In this document: positions 38,529 to 47,846 of the stretch, in pieces
Layout of the letters: each line of letters opens with the position of its first letter
Position numbering within the stretch: position 1 is the first letter of the stretch
DNA from: Herpomyces periplanetae
Taxonomy: Eukaryota > Ascomycota > Laboulbeniomycetes > Herpomycetales > Herpomycetaceae
DNA length: 64,000 bases
Direction: 5' to 3'
NCBI GenBank assembly: GCA_009733715.1
Contig: WMKJ01000012.1
Coordinates: 62,001 to 126,000, forward strand
Position numbers and translations under genes: made by a program
Notes under the pieces: model-generated
What the model saw: the letters and a program-made list of their open reading frames with translations, nothing else
Database searches by the model: none
What the model was told of the DNA's origin: nothing

Positions 38529-39517
38529 ATGTCACTTTCACCGTCATCACAACTGCAGGCTAAGCAATTTCAAAATGGCGTACGTATGTATGAACGGGGT
38601 TATTGATGAGTGTATCGATTGGGGACATGTATTTGATTTGAAATATTTTGGCATGAAAATATTGGCAAGCTAACTTAACAATACTTGTGTATAAAATAAC
38701 GTATAGAATGATGTCACTCCGGGAGTAACATTGTCAAATACGGATGCCAGTGGAGATGTTGATATGACAACACCTGAAGATGATATACCCGACATAACGG
38801 GTTGTTCATCTGGCGCGGAAAAATCACCCGTAGAAGATACACCTCCATCACCGTCCGTAACAGCGAACGAACCGCGCATACCAACCAAAAAAGACGCAAC
38901 GCTAAGGGAATTCCTCTCCAAAATGAACGAATATTCACCTATTGTAAGTTCTTGACACTAATTCTACCCAGATGTCAGTTTCCATACCTACTGTGTATTG
39001 TGAATGTGCCTAATTTGAACCTTTTCCTTAGATCCCAGACGCAGTAGTTAATTACTATTTAACACTAGCGGGGTTACCACCACCTCCACAAACACCATTA
39101 CCCCTAGCTCGACTTTTAGCCCTAGCTACGCAAAAGTTTGTTGCAGATATAGCTACGGATGCGTATCAATACTCTCGAATTAGATACTCTAATGCATCAG
39201 CAAGTAATGCATTGGGTGGACTTGGGCCGGCGGGTGTATTTGGTATGGCGACCTCAGCGACATCCGCAACCCCGGGAGGTGCCAACATTGTGGGTAGCAG
39301 TAACCTGGGAAATTCTGGTAATATTCAAGCCAATTCTAAAGAATCAGGAAATTCTGTAACTGCTAATAAAAGCATATTACTCGGTATGCAAAGACCCGGA
39401 TTTGGAGCAGCTGGTCAAGTTAACTCTCAAGGGCGGACTGTCTTAACCCTTGAAGATTTAGGTATGGCTGTAGCTGAATATGGTGTAAACGTCAAACGAG
39501 GTGAATTTTATCGGTAA
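38529..39517 (+). CDS. TAF10: TFIID/SAGA subunit Taf10
   Basis: Three exons (38529..38579, 38707..38943, 39032..39517), 257 residues; joins use GTACGT and GTAAGT donors. The first 75 residues are an acidic Ser/Thr/Pro-rich N-terminus. The histone-fold domain then starts [15 protein letters not shown], joined to [33 protein letters not shown] and, much later, [24 protein letters not shown]. About 80 Gly/Ala/Ser/Asn-rich residues separate the last two blocks (about 147-231), so the fold's final helix is far away in sequence. Taf10 is shared by TFIID and SAGA and pairs with other histone-fold TAFs or Spt7. The order of blocks is diagnostic. Confidence 0.92.
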
Positions 39518-40006
39518 ATTAGTTAATTGATATTTAAGGAATTAAACTTTAATCAACCCATTTCATTACAGTTCTCTTAATCATTTACTTTTGAGTAAAA
39601 ATTCCAATTCTCTCCTGTAAACATGTGGCTGTGCTGGTGAATACGCTCGAGCACGTGATCTGAATCCTCCAACTGCGCCACCGGTGTGACGGTTTGTCAG
39701 CGTGGGTCATTAACTTAGGTAAGCCGTCATATGTTCGGTAAGAGTTTTGATGTCCTGTGTGTGGGCGTGGAAATATTTGGACCTTAAACGCACAAAGTTA
39801 ACTTGGTCGAGGAGATTTTTATTCGAAGTTAATATTGAAATACGCACTTGGTTGCGTATTTTATGAGTAAGATTTTTTTTAATTGTGTAAGTACTTTGTT
39901 AATTATGAATTTTTTACGCTAACCTTTGCTGTTTAATACCAGAGTGTCACGATAAGAAACGTAGACTGGCTAATTGACAAAATTACCGTTCCTATACTAT
40001 ATAAAC
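39518..40006 (+). promoter_or_regulatory. RPS25 promoter region
   Basis: 489 bp from the TAF10 stop to the RPS25 ATG without coding signal. CACGTG lies at 39652..39657, about 350 bp before the ATG. The first intron begins directly after the ATG, so any leader exon and its promoter lie in this stretch. Confidence 0.45.
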
Positions 40007-40598
40007 ATGGTATGTAAAATTATCGTATTGTTTGGTTTATTGTACTGGTTAATTTGCCAACGATAACCTACGATTTAAACTTATAGGCACCGACCACTGG
40101 CAAAAAACAGAAGAAGAAGTGGTCCAAGGGTAAAGGTATGTATATAAGTACACAATTTTCTACTACTTCTGGACCACTGGAGACAAAAAATGTGAACGGA
40201 CATTAGGTTCGGAAAATTATTGACGCGAATGTTCTAACGTGATTTTGTTAATAGTTAAGGATAAGGCCAATCATGCAGTTGTTTTGGACAAAACTACCGC
40301 AGACAGATTACACAAGGAGGTTCAATCTTACAGATTAATTACTACAGCGGTGCTTGTCGATCGTCTCAAAATTAACGGATCATTGGCACGCATGGCTTTA
40401 AAGGAAATGGAAGAAAAGGGTTTAATTAAGAACGTTGTTGGCCATAGCAAGTTAAGAGTTTACAGTAAGTTATTAACTCTGTTTGACTTGATCATATATT
40501 TCAATAAGAAATCTGGTCTACATTTTCCTATTCTCATGACAATTTATCCATTAACAAACGTTCCTTTTATAGCTCGCGCCGTTACTGCAGCAGACTAA
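40007..40598 (+). CDS. RPS25: 40S ribosomal protein eS25
   Basis: Four exons (40007..40009, 40087..40135, 40255..40464, 40573..40598), 95 residues. The first exon is the ATG alone, followed by GTATGT. The protein reads MAPTTGKKQKKKWSKGKVKD, then LHKEVQSYRLITTAVLVDRLKI, GSLARMALKEMEEKGLI and ends TRAVTAAD. This is the eS25 winged-helix protein with its basic N-terminal KKKWSKGK motif, slightly shorter than yeast (108). It sits on the small-subunit head near the exit site. Introns interrupting the first codons are common in fungal ribosomal protein genes. All four junctions are needed to obtain the family N- and C-termini. Confidence 0.93.
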
Positions 40599-40956
40599 AC
40601 CAACTATCCTATGCCACTACATATTTTCAAAGTTTTGTCGCGTCTGTTCCATTCATCAGTCATTTTTCCATGGCGTGGTATAGCGAAACTGGGGGCAATA
40701 GCCCAACTTTTCAATGTTTCACTCCGTGATGACAGCCAGCTACTCTTTATGTCCTAATTCAATTTGAATGATAACTCGGCCATATAGGCTTAATTTACAT
40801 GATCCAGTAAACAATTAAAGAGCCAATTGACAGCTTGTGCATGAGTGTGTATTCTTAATTATTTACATCCCCTGATATTCAGGCGTACGACGCTGTACGA
40901 GAGTTGTCGGTTAATGTTCATTTATGCGACAAGACATGTTCAAACCTGGCACATAT
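40599..40956. other. Convergent 3' flanks of RPS25 and the MAPR gene
   Basis: 358 bp between two converging stop codons. Nothing beyond expected 3' ends is visible. Confidence 0.5.
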
Positions 40957-41733
40957 TTACGCAGGTGACTTATTAGGAAAAGCTAACCCTCTAGTACACA
41001 AAGGATGTAGCGGTAAGTCATCGAAGTGATTGGGTGACCTGATTATATAGCCGACGCGAAAATATGGTTTTTTCGACGTGGAGCCAGAAAAGAAATTTTG
41101 CCAATGACGAATTGTTTCTTCGATCAGCTGCCAAGCCTCGCAGCTAGGACACTCTGCATCTGCTACTCGCTTAAACCGTTTCGCATGGCGTAAATAATAC
41201 TCTTCAAGTCCACGCAAATCCGCCGTGAGGTCCGTATCAAAACACCCTGTTATGTAGGCACGAGCTGCATCCCGGCCCGCAAACATATGATAGGAACCGC
41301 CTGGGCCGTAGATTGCGCGACCGGCTGAAACATCGTAAATAGTGCCATTGACAGCAACGTAGACGGGCAATGAAGAATCTAAACCGTTAAACTTCATGAG
41401 TTCTTGATCAGTCAAGTACACCGGGCCAAGATACCATCGGTAAAATCGACGAGCTTGAACCGATAGATCACGATAACCCCAGGTGAACGAATCACCAGTA
41501 ATGAACCAGCTCAGTATGGAAGATAGAAGTAAAACACCAATTAAAAACCTCAAGCAATCCAGAATATTTGGTAGTAATATGGAAAATGTGTCGAATGGAA
41601 CATGGCTTTCGAGGAGTCCGGTGCGGCAATAGCGATTCCGTTGGAAATGTTGGTCATTGTCGGATAGTTTAGTCCTACGATAGCGCAATCTGCGAGGACG
41701 AGATGGGGATGATTGCGCTGAATTGTTAGGCAT
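40957..41733 (-). CDS. Membrane-bound MAPR-type cytochrome b5-like heme-binding protein (neuferricin-like)
   Basis: Single exon, 258 residues. A basic, polar N-terminus (1-50) precedes one transmembrane helix (about 52-77), then the cytochrome b5-like domain (about 107-205): [45 protein letters not shown] and [11 protein letters not shown]. The YGPGGxYxxFAGRDAxRA motif defines the membrane-associated progesterone receptor family, whose members bind heme through Tyr rather than the two His of true cytochrome b5. The layout suggests an ER or other internal membrane protein with the domain after the anchor. It resembles neuferricin or Dap1 relatives, but I cannot say which. Its stop converges on RPS25. 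Confidence 0.85.
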   Translation of the reverse strand: MPNNSAQSSPSRPRRLRYRRTKLSDNDQHFQRNRYCRTGLLESHVPFDTFSILLPNILDCLRFLIGVLLLSSILSWFITGDSFTWGYRDLSVQARRFYRWYLGPVYLTDQELMKFNGLDSSLPVYVAVNGTIYDVSAGRAIYGPGGSYHMFAGRDAARAYITGCFDTDLTADLRGLEEYYLRHAKRFKRVADAECPSCEAWQLIEETIRHWQNFFSGSTSKKPYFRVGYIIRSPNHFDDLPLHPLCTRGLAFPNKSPA

Positions 41734-41924
41734 GATTAAGCAGAAGGGCGTATGCAGGTTAATGGTTACGTTATTACTCGGGACAGGTGGGTGATTGACG
41801 GGCTGACGGCCTAAACGTGAATCGGAGGGGAAGGGACCACACTAGTATACGAGGAAATTTAGTGTGGTTGGGGGAAACAAGGGGAAAGTAGCCGGGACAA
41901 ATTTTCCAAATGTATGAAAAATGG

Positions 41925-42466
41925 TTAACGATTTTTGGTCTGCTTGTAAGAAAAGCGTTTGCGGGTACTAATTCGGCAAGGAGCACACGGAGGGGTTAGT
42001 AAAAGAAAAGTATACATGCCGGGGATAAGAGCTTACGGTGAGAACTCTCCCAGTTTGTATCCAATCATTCGTTCCGTGATCATAAACTCATGATAAATTT
42101 TACCATTGTGAACTTGAAATTTGTAGCCCACATAACTCGGGAGAATAGTTGCATCGCGGGCTTGGGTTTTGATAGGCTTTACTCTTTCACCAGGTTTAAG
42201 GGGAGGTAATTTAATACTTGAAGGTTGAACAAATTAGTATACCAACAAGTTTAACCGGTAGTTTGAAATGTTATTAAATGGTGAACTACGTATGACACGA
42301 TTAACTCAAGTTTTGAAAAACATACTCAGCAATGTTGGGGCCTGGAATATGAGAGGGAAAATTTTAGCAATGTTAATAGGTATATCAATTGGAAAAGTTA
42401 AAAAAGAAACGTCACTAACATACCCTTCCAGAGCGAACGAGCAAGTAAGGTACGCGTTAAATGCAT
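41925..42466 (-). CDS. RSM19: Mitochondrial small-subunit ribosomal protein uS19m
   Basis: Four exons (in order of translation 42424..42466, 42326..42341, 42037..42216, 41925..41967), 93 residues, matching yeast Rsm19 (91). The join gives [20 protein letters not shown], then [58 protein letters not shown] and the end [14 protein letters not shown], TILPxFVG, HNGK and KLGEF are uS19 signatures. Exon 2 is only 16 nt and is needed to supply GPNIA. Splice signals are GTATGT, GTATGT and GTAAGC, with CAG/AAG/TAG acceptors. No long open frame exists because each exon is short. It is divergent from NBL1 across 354 bp. Confidence 0.9.
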
Positions 42467-42820
42467 TAATAGAACCAAAGTCAGTATAATAAACGGACTT
42501 TTCACAATCTGTGTGAAATTTCTTGAAAATATTTTGAATCATCAAAATTTGTACGCGACACGCAAAGATTAGAACGCTGCGCCACATCAAATATGATGAC
42601 TAATCATGTGTGAGATGATTGTGTGGCTAGTGGCAGTGGAACCTAGGGAGAAAGGCGCGGGTGGGTAGATGGAGGGTGGAAGGGGATAGAAATTGGAAGG
42701 GTTGAGGCGTGTAAAATATCATTATTATCATTATCACGGTTATAGTTTTTTTTCAATTTTTCCTCTATGGTTAACAATAAATTTTTGGCAAGTTGATTGG
42801 GTAGGATAAATTAAAAAACA
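42467..42820. promoter_or_regulatory. Divergent promoter RSM19/NBL1
   Basis: 354 bp between divergent starts. The half nearest NBL1 has A/T-rich stretches (about 42716-42820). No defined motif is seen. Confidence 0.45.
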
Positions 42821-43489
42821 ATGGATGGTGGATCGTGCAAGGGACAAGCTATGGAAATGGCTGTCACACCTTCACGCGTTCGTACTCCATCGCCGAGTAC
42901 CCCGAGGCTTAATGGTATGAATGGGGTTACACTAGGCCAAAGACAAGCTATGATTGATAATTTACAACTTGAAAGTAAGGTGATACCATAAATATAATTT
43001 CTGTGTTTAAAAAGTACCAAAAAGAGGAACGCGATTGAGTGCTGTGTTAACAAGGAATAACAACGATTTAGTTAGCGAACGAGCGCAACAGTTACGGACA
43101 CAATATGAGCTACACGCTCAAGGTTTAAGATCACGATTGGAAATGCGAATTAATCGGATACCTCATTCATTGAGATCAGTGACTATTCAAGATATTTTAG
43201 ATAAATATTCTAGCGTTGCTACAACGGGTAAAACCGTTTCAGCATCAACGGTGGTTGATCAGCCCAGTAAACAAGCATCTGCAAGTAATATGACAAGTCG
43301 AGCTACTGCACCATCTGCTAAAAATACTGTAACGGATAAATCACCCGCTCAAGTTCGACAAACCAAGCGAACCCGGTAAGTAAAAAATACTCAATTCATT
43401 TACTTTCGTGAATTCATTTTAAATACTAACCAGCGAAGTAAACCTCCTACAGTAGCGTGAAATTTAAGCCCAACGGCGCATGTCGTTGA
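42821..43489 (+). CDS. NBL1: Borealin/Nbl1-like subunit of the chromosomal passenger complex
   Basis: Exons 42821..42974 and 43072..43375, plus a probable last exon 43453..43489. The first join reads RQAMIDNLQLEISERAQQLR, then LHAQGLRSRLEMRINRIPHS and TIQDILDKY, the fungal borealin N-terminal domain that forms a helical bundle with survivin/Bir1 and INCENP/Sli15. An acceptor nearer the donor would insert 13 residues that break this motif. After the domain the protein is Ser/Thr/Ala/Lys-rich. Reading straight on, it stops at 43377..43379 (153 residues). That TAA lies inside a perfect GTAAGT donor, with TACTAAC and CTCCTACAG downstream; splicing would replace the stop by SVKFKPNGACR (165 residues). 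The domain is firm, the end is not. Confidence 0.82.
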
Positions 43490-44060
43490 TTACTTTCATC
43501 AAATGTTATGACTACTATGATATCTTAACTAGGCACGAGAAGTATACGTTGTATAGATTCCTAAATTGTATGAATGGTGAAGATTTCCGGGTTTGGTATA
43601 GACCAATTCACGTGGTGTGATGTCATAGTTTCTTGCTGGGCGGGAACTTTTGGAGCTGATTTAACAAGGAAACGAAACGGGCTTAATTGCTACGTGCTTC
43701 CGTGTATATTACTAAATTTGATTGAGGTAAAGTTTACTACAATTAACCTTGTTGCCACATCGCAAAGGGTAAGGCCCTGCACAACACGACGCCGTACGGT
43801 ATGACATGGCATAGCATATGCCTTGACTATTTGGATATTCAGGCGTTTTCATGACTCGGGGATTTCGTGATTGGTTGAAAGATTTAAGAATTTCCAGATT
43901 AGAACGAATTGTACGTTTGACTTGAGCTATTGCATCAAGGGATATTTGGAGTTTTGTACACTTGTTAGCGAGTAAGTTGGACAATCGGGCATTTACGAAA
44001 GGTATAATTTAGGAGGGAAAAATATATTTGATAGTGATTCGTAAATATTTTATCCTCACA
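43490..44060. other. Region between NBL1 and MRE11
   Basis: 571 bp upstream of MRE11. It contains TCACGTGG with its core at 43609..43614. A minus-strand open frame at 43712-43984 looks moderately protein-like but has no ATG and no family match. Confidence 0.45.
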
Positions 44061-46082
44061 ATGGTCGGTGCGAGTGTTGGGAAAAATGATCCTGATACTA
44101 TTAGAATTCTCATTTCATCTGATAATCATGTTGGATATAATGAACGAGATGCAAAAAGGAAGGACGACAGCTGGAAAAGTTTTCACGAAATTATGTGCTT
44201 GGCACGACAACATGACGTTGATATGGTACTTCTTGCTGGTGATTTATTTCACGATAATAAGCCATCGCGCAAGGCCCTATATCAGGTTATGCGATCTATT
44301 CGTATGAATTGTTTTGGGGATAAGCCGGTGGAAATTGAAATGTTAAGTGACCCGTCTGAAAATTTTCAAGGAGCATTTAATCATGTTAACTACGAAGATC
44401 CGAATATTAATATTGCTATTCCAATATTTTCAATTCACGGAAATCATGATGATCCATCCGGGGAGGGATTTTTGGCAGCACTTGATATTTTACAAATGGC
44501 AGGATTAATAAATTATTATGGGCGCACACCAGAATCGGACAATCTTGTAATTAAGCCGATACTTTTACAAAAAGGACGGACTAAATTAGCATTATATGGA
44601 ATAAGTAATGTTCGAGATGAAAGACTGTTTCGAACGTTTCGAGATGGGAAAGTTAAATTCTTTCGACCCAACATTTGTAAAGATGAATGGTTTAATATAC
44701 TTAGCGTTCACCAAAATCAGTAAGTGGATTAGCGGGGAGGTGAGGATTTACATGTTTAATGTTAAGCATAAGGAAAAAAAAATGAAGAGGTGACAGATTT
44801 GATGGGCTAAAATTATGATATAGTCATGCTTATTCGGATACGGGATACTTACCGGAGAATTTTTTACCATCGTTTATGGATCTTGTAGTGTGGGGACATG
44901 AACATGAATGTTTAATTGAACCACGATATAATCCCGAAATGAAGTTTAGAGTAATGCAGCCAGGGTCATCTGTAGCGACATCACTAGTTGTGGGGGAAGC
45001 AGTTCCGAAGCATGTTGCGATTGTTAGCATTACGGGAAAGGAATTTGTAAGTAAGGCGATTAGACTTAAAAGCGTTCGACCACTTGTTGTCAAGGAAATT
45101 ATTTTGGCGAAAGAGCGAGAGATGCGAAATGTTTGGAAACGGGATGATAATAGACAAGAAATTACACGATTTTTACAAAAGGAAATTAAGAAGTTGATTG
45201 AACAAGCGAAAGCGGATTGGCTTGATGGGCAAGATGCGAAGGATATAGCACGAGGGATTGAAGCACCACTCCCATTGATTAGATTACGAGTGGAGTATAG
45301 TTCACCGGAAGAAGGAGGGAAGTTTGATTGTGAGAATCCCCAGAGGATATCGAATTATTTTATGAATGAGGTAGCCAATGTGAACGATATCGTTCAGTTT
45401 CATCGAAGGAAAAGAGGAACGAAACGAATAGAGGAAGAAGATGGAGGAGACGGGGAAAGTGGAAAGATTGAAGTATGGGGAAAAGAAAGAGTTAAAATGG
45501 AGCAATTGGTTAGGGAGTCATTATCGGCGCAGTCTCTGGTGATACTTCCGCAGAATTCATTTGCAGAAGCATTGGAGCAGTATGTTGAAAAGGATGATAA
45601 GTATGCATTAGAAGTGTTTGTGAAAGATAATTTGGCGAATCAATTACGAAATTTGCTTGTGAAGTGTGATAAAGCAGAGGATGTGAAGATCATGGAAGTA
45701 ATGAAGCAGTATAAGAATGAGATGGAGAATACATTTTCTACGAGCAACAGAAATGACAAAGTAAGTGAACAAATAAAAGATTGAGATGAGTAACTAATGT
45801 AGGAAATAACCATTTTATGAAAAGCTGTTAAAGAAAACAATCAAAGCGAAGCCTGAGTTTTGGGATGATGAATTAGATGGTGATTGGGAAGATCAACCAG
45901 AAGCGCAAACAACTGAGAAGAATGGAACGGATAAAGATATGGATAGACTGGATAATGAAGGGGAAGTTAAAGGTAAAAGAGGTAATAGCAAAGTTAATTC
46001 AAGTGGGAAAAAGAATATTAGAAAAGGACGCGGCGGGAAGGGAAAGGTGGAAGATAATGATGAAGGCAATAACTTAGAATGA
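44061..46082 (+). CDS. MRE11: DNA double-strand break repair nuclease Mre11
   Basis: Three exons (44061..44719, 44824..45760, 45825..46082), 617 residues. Phosphoesterase motifs appear in order: ISSDNHVGY (Asp21, His23), [13 protein letters not shown] (Asp61), [27 protein letters not shown] across the first intron, and VVWGHEHEC. The capping domain and a charged Rad50-binding helical region follow. The last exon contains [12 protein letters not shown] and a short basic KGRGGKGK patch, like the GAR/DNA-binding tail of relatives; omitting it would end the protein at an intronic stop. Mre11 with Rad50 and Nbs1/Xrs2 resects and senses double-strand breaks in the nucleus. I chose the ATG at 44061, 13 codons before the conserved IRIL strand; the frame opens a little upstream without an ATG. 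Confidence 0.95.
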
Positions 46083-46640
46083 GTTATTTGAATAGTTAAC
46101 TGTGATGGGGAAGAGAGGATGAAGGTGGAAATGGGAATGGAATTGAAGTTAAAGAATAATAAACATGAAAAAGAAGTGAAGGTGAGAACGAGGAGCATTA
46201 ACGGGAAAAGAGAAGGAAAACAAATAATACTCTGTGTGGATTTAGATGATTTGTTGTTAATTTAAACGAATGAGAAACTATCACGATGTATTTTGAGTGA
46301 TTTTTGGTGATTTTTTGAAGGCAAAAACGCAATTTTTTGTATCGGGTCGGCTTAGCACATGACCAGAATTGGAAAATACATCCCGAGTCCTCGGGTTCAC
46401 ACACTCCCCCCGAATATTCCAAAACTTCACATCGGATCGGCATCGGATACATTCCCCTACCGACTTTACTTTCCTCTTTGGGAAATGTGTATACCTTAAC
46501 ACGTGATATCAAACTTTTGGTCGGCGATAAATCGAGAAAATTTGAAGATTTCAGCGACGTTTGGACGCATTTTCATAACATTTTCGTTATGATTATACTA
46601 TGATTGGTTTAGATATCGCGTTTTAAATTGGTTTAGTTTA
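46083..46640. other. Intergenic region upstream of the eIF4E-binding protein gene
   Basis: No gene seen. It contains a 6-bp inverted repeat CCCGAG/CTCGGG with a 2-bp spacer (46382..46395), repeated GGTCGGC/GATCGGC words near 46335-46530, and CACGTG at 46500..46505. Confidence 0.45.
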
Positions 46641-47233
46641 TTTAATAAACGGTAACTATTTATCCTTCCAATTCTTATTTGATTTCTTACTTGCTCTTCT
46701 CTTTTTTCTCGTTCGTTTACCTATACGTTTATTCGTAATTGATTCTCACCTGCTTTCTCTATTTCTTTTGCTCAGTTACCGCTACGATTTCTTCATCTTT
46801 ATCAATTTATACTCTAGGTTAACTTTAGTCTTAATTAAGGCTTCTTGTAACTTCACTTGTACCGGCTAAGCTTAATCTAAGTTATACTCTTCTTCTGTTT
46901 CTATTTTTTTTCCCTCCAATCCTCATCTTTCATACCAATTTCATACTTCTGGTTATCTTCATATTGTATTTCCTCTTCTTCGTGACCCTTTCATCTACTT
47001 TAATACTTTTCATGACTATTGCTCATTCATTTTCATTCTTCGTCTCTTCTTTGCTCATCATTTGAAAATTTTGCTTCACTCTTTCTTATTCACATCTTCA
47101 TTATTTTGTACGGGTCAATTGTCACTTTTTTCCCTTGGCCCCCAGGTGATTCTTATTCTCACGGCCTTTTCTAACGCTCATACTTGTTCTTTAACTTGCT
47201 TTCTTTGGACCTCTTCTCCTTTACTTTGTCATC
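46641..47233 (+). promoter_or_regulatory. C/T-rich leader-like tract before the eIF4E-binding protein gene
   Basis: About 590 bp rich in T and C and poor in G in the sense of the following gene, ending at its ATG. It has the same character as the tracts before the C2H2 and telobox genes but is shorter. Confidence 0.45.
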
Positions 47234-47815
47234 ATGTCTGATGGATCAGACTCTGTGAAAACTGTCCGAAAATCCGGACTCTCTTACAAAGTCGAGGAAC
47301 TTCTGGCCCTAAGAGATTCCGTATCGGAGTCTGCCGTTTCAATTGATAAATTTGGGGACGAAGATTGCATTAAACAGCATGTACTTCGACCATCGGTATC
47401 TGCTAATGGAATTTTAACTAAGGATTCAAACACCCGTCTAAGTTTGACATCAATTCGAAAGAGTAGTGATTCATCTACGGATACTTCAAATTTACTTTCA
47501 TGTGATACTTCCACTGGATCATGCAGTGGCAAATCAAGCCAAACATCTCACGATGTTTGCAATGGAGTCAACGAAACTTCACCTGACCCTTCAAAAATTA
47601 ATTCAGATCATGCTACTAAACCTATCAATGATACCGTCCACACATCTCGACGACAATTTATAGCCTCCAACTCTAAAAAGGCATCTCCAAGTCCATCTGT
47701 TAAACGTGGTAAAGCAGAACGTCTTCTAAAAGAGCACGGATCACCTCCTGGTGTACGAGTAACAGCGGGTGGTCGAGTTGTTCCAGCTATGTTCAGTCCA
47801 CAAGGAATGGCTAAT

Positions 47816-47846
<31 letters not shown>

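Noticed and set aside
43025-43071. Acceptor at 43025-43026 for borealin exon 2
   Set aside because: It keeps frame but inserts 13 unconserved residues between LQLE and the SERAQQLR helix; the acceptor at 43070-43071 restores the family motif directly.
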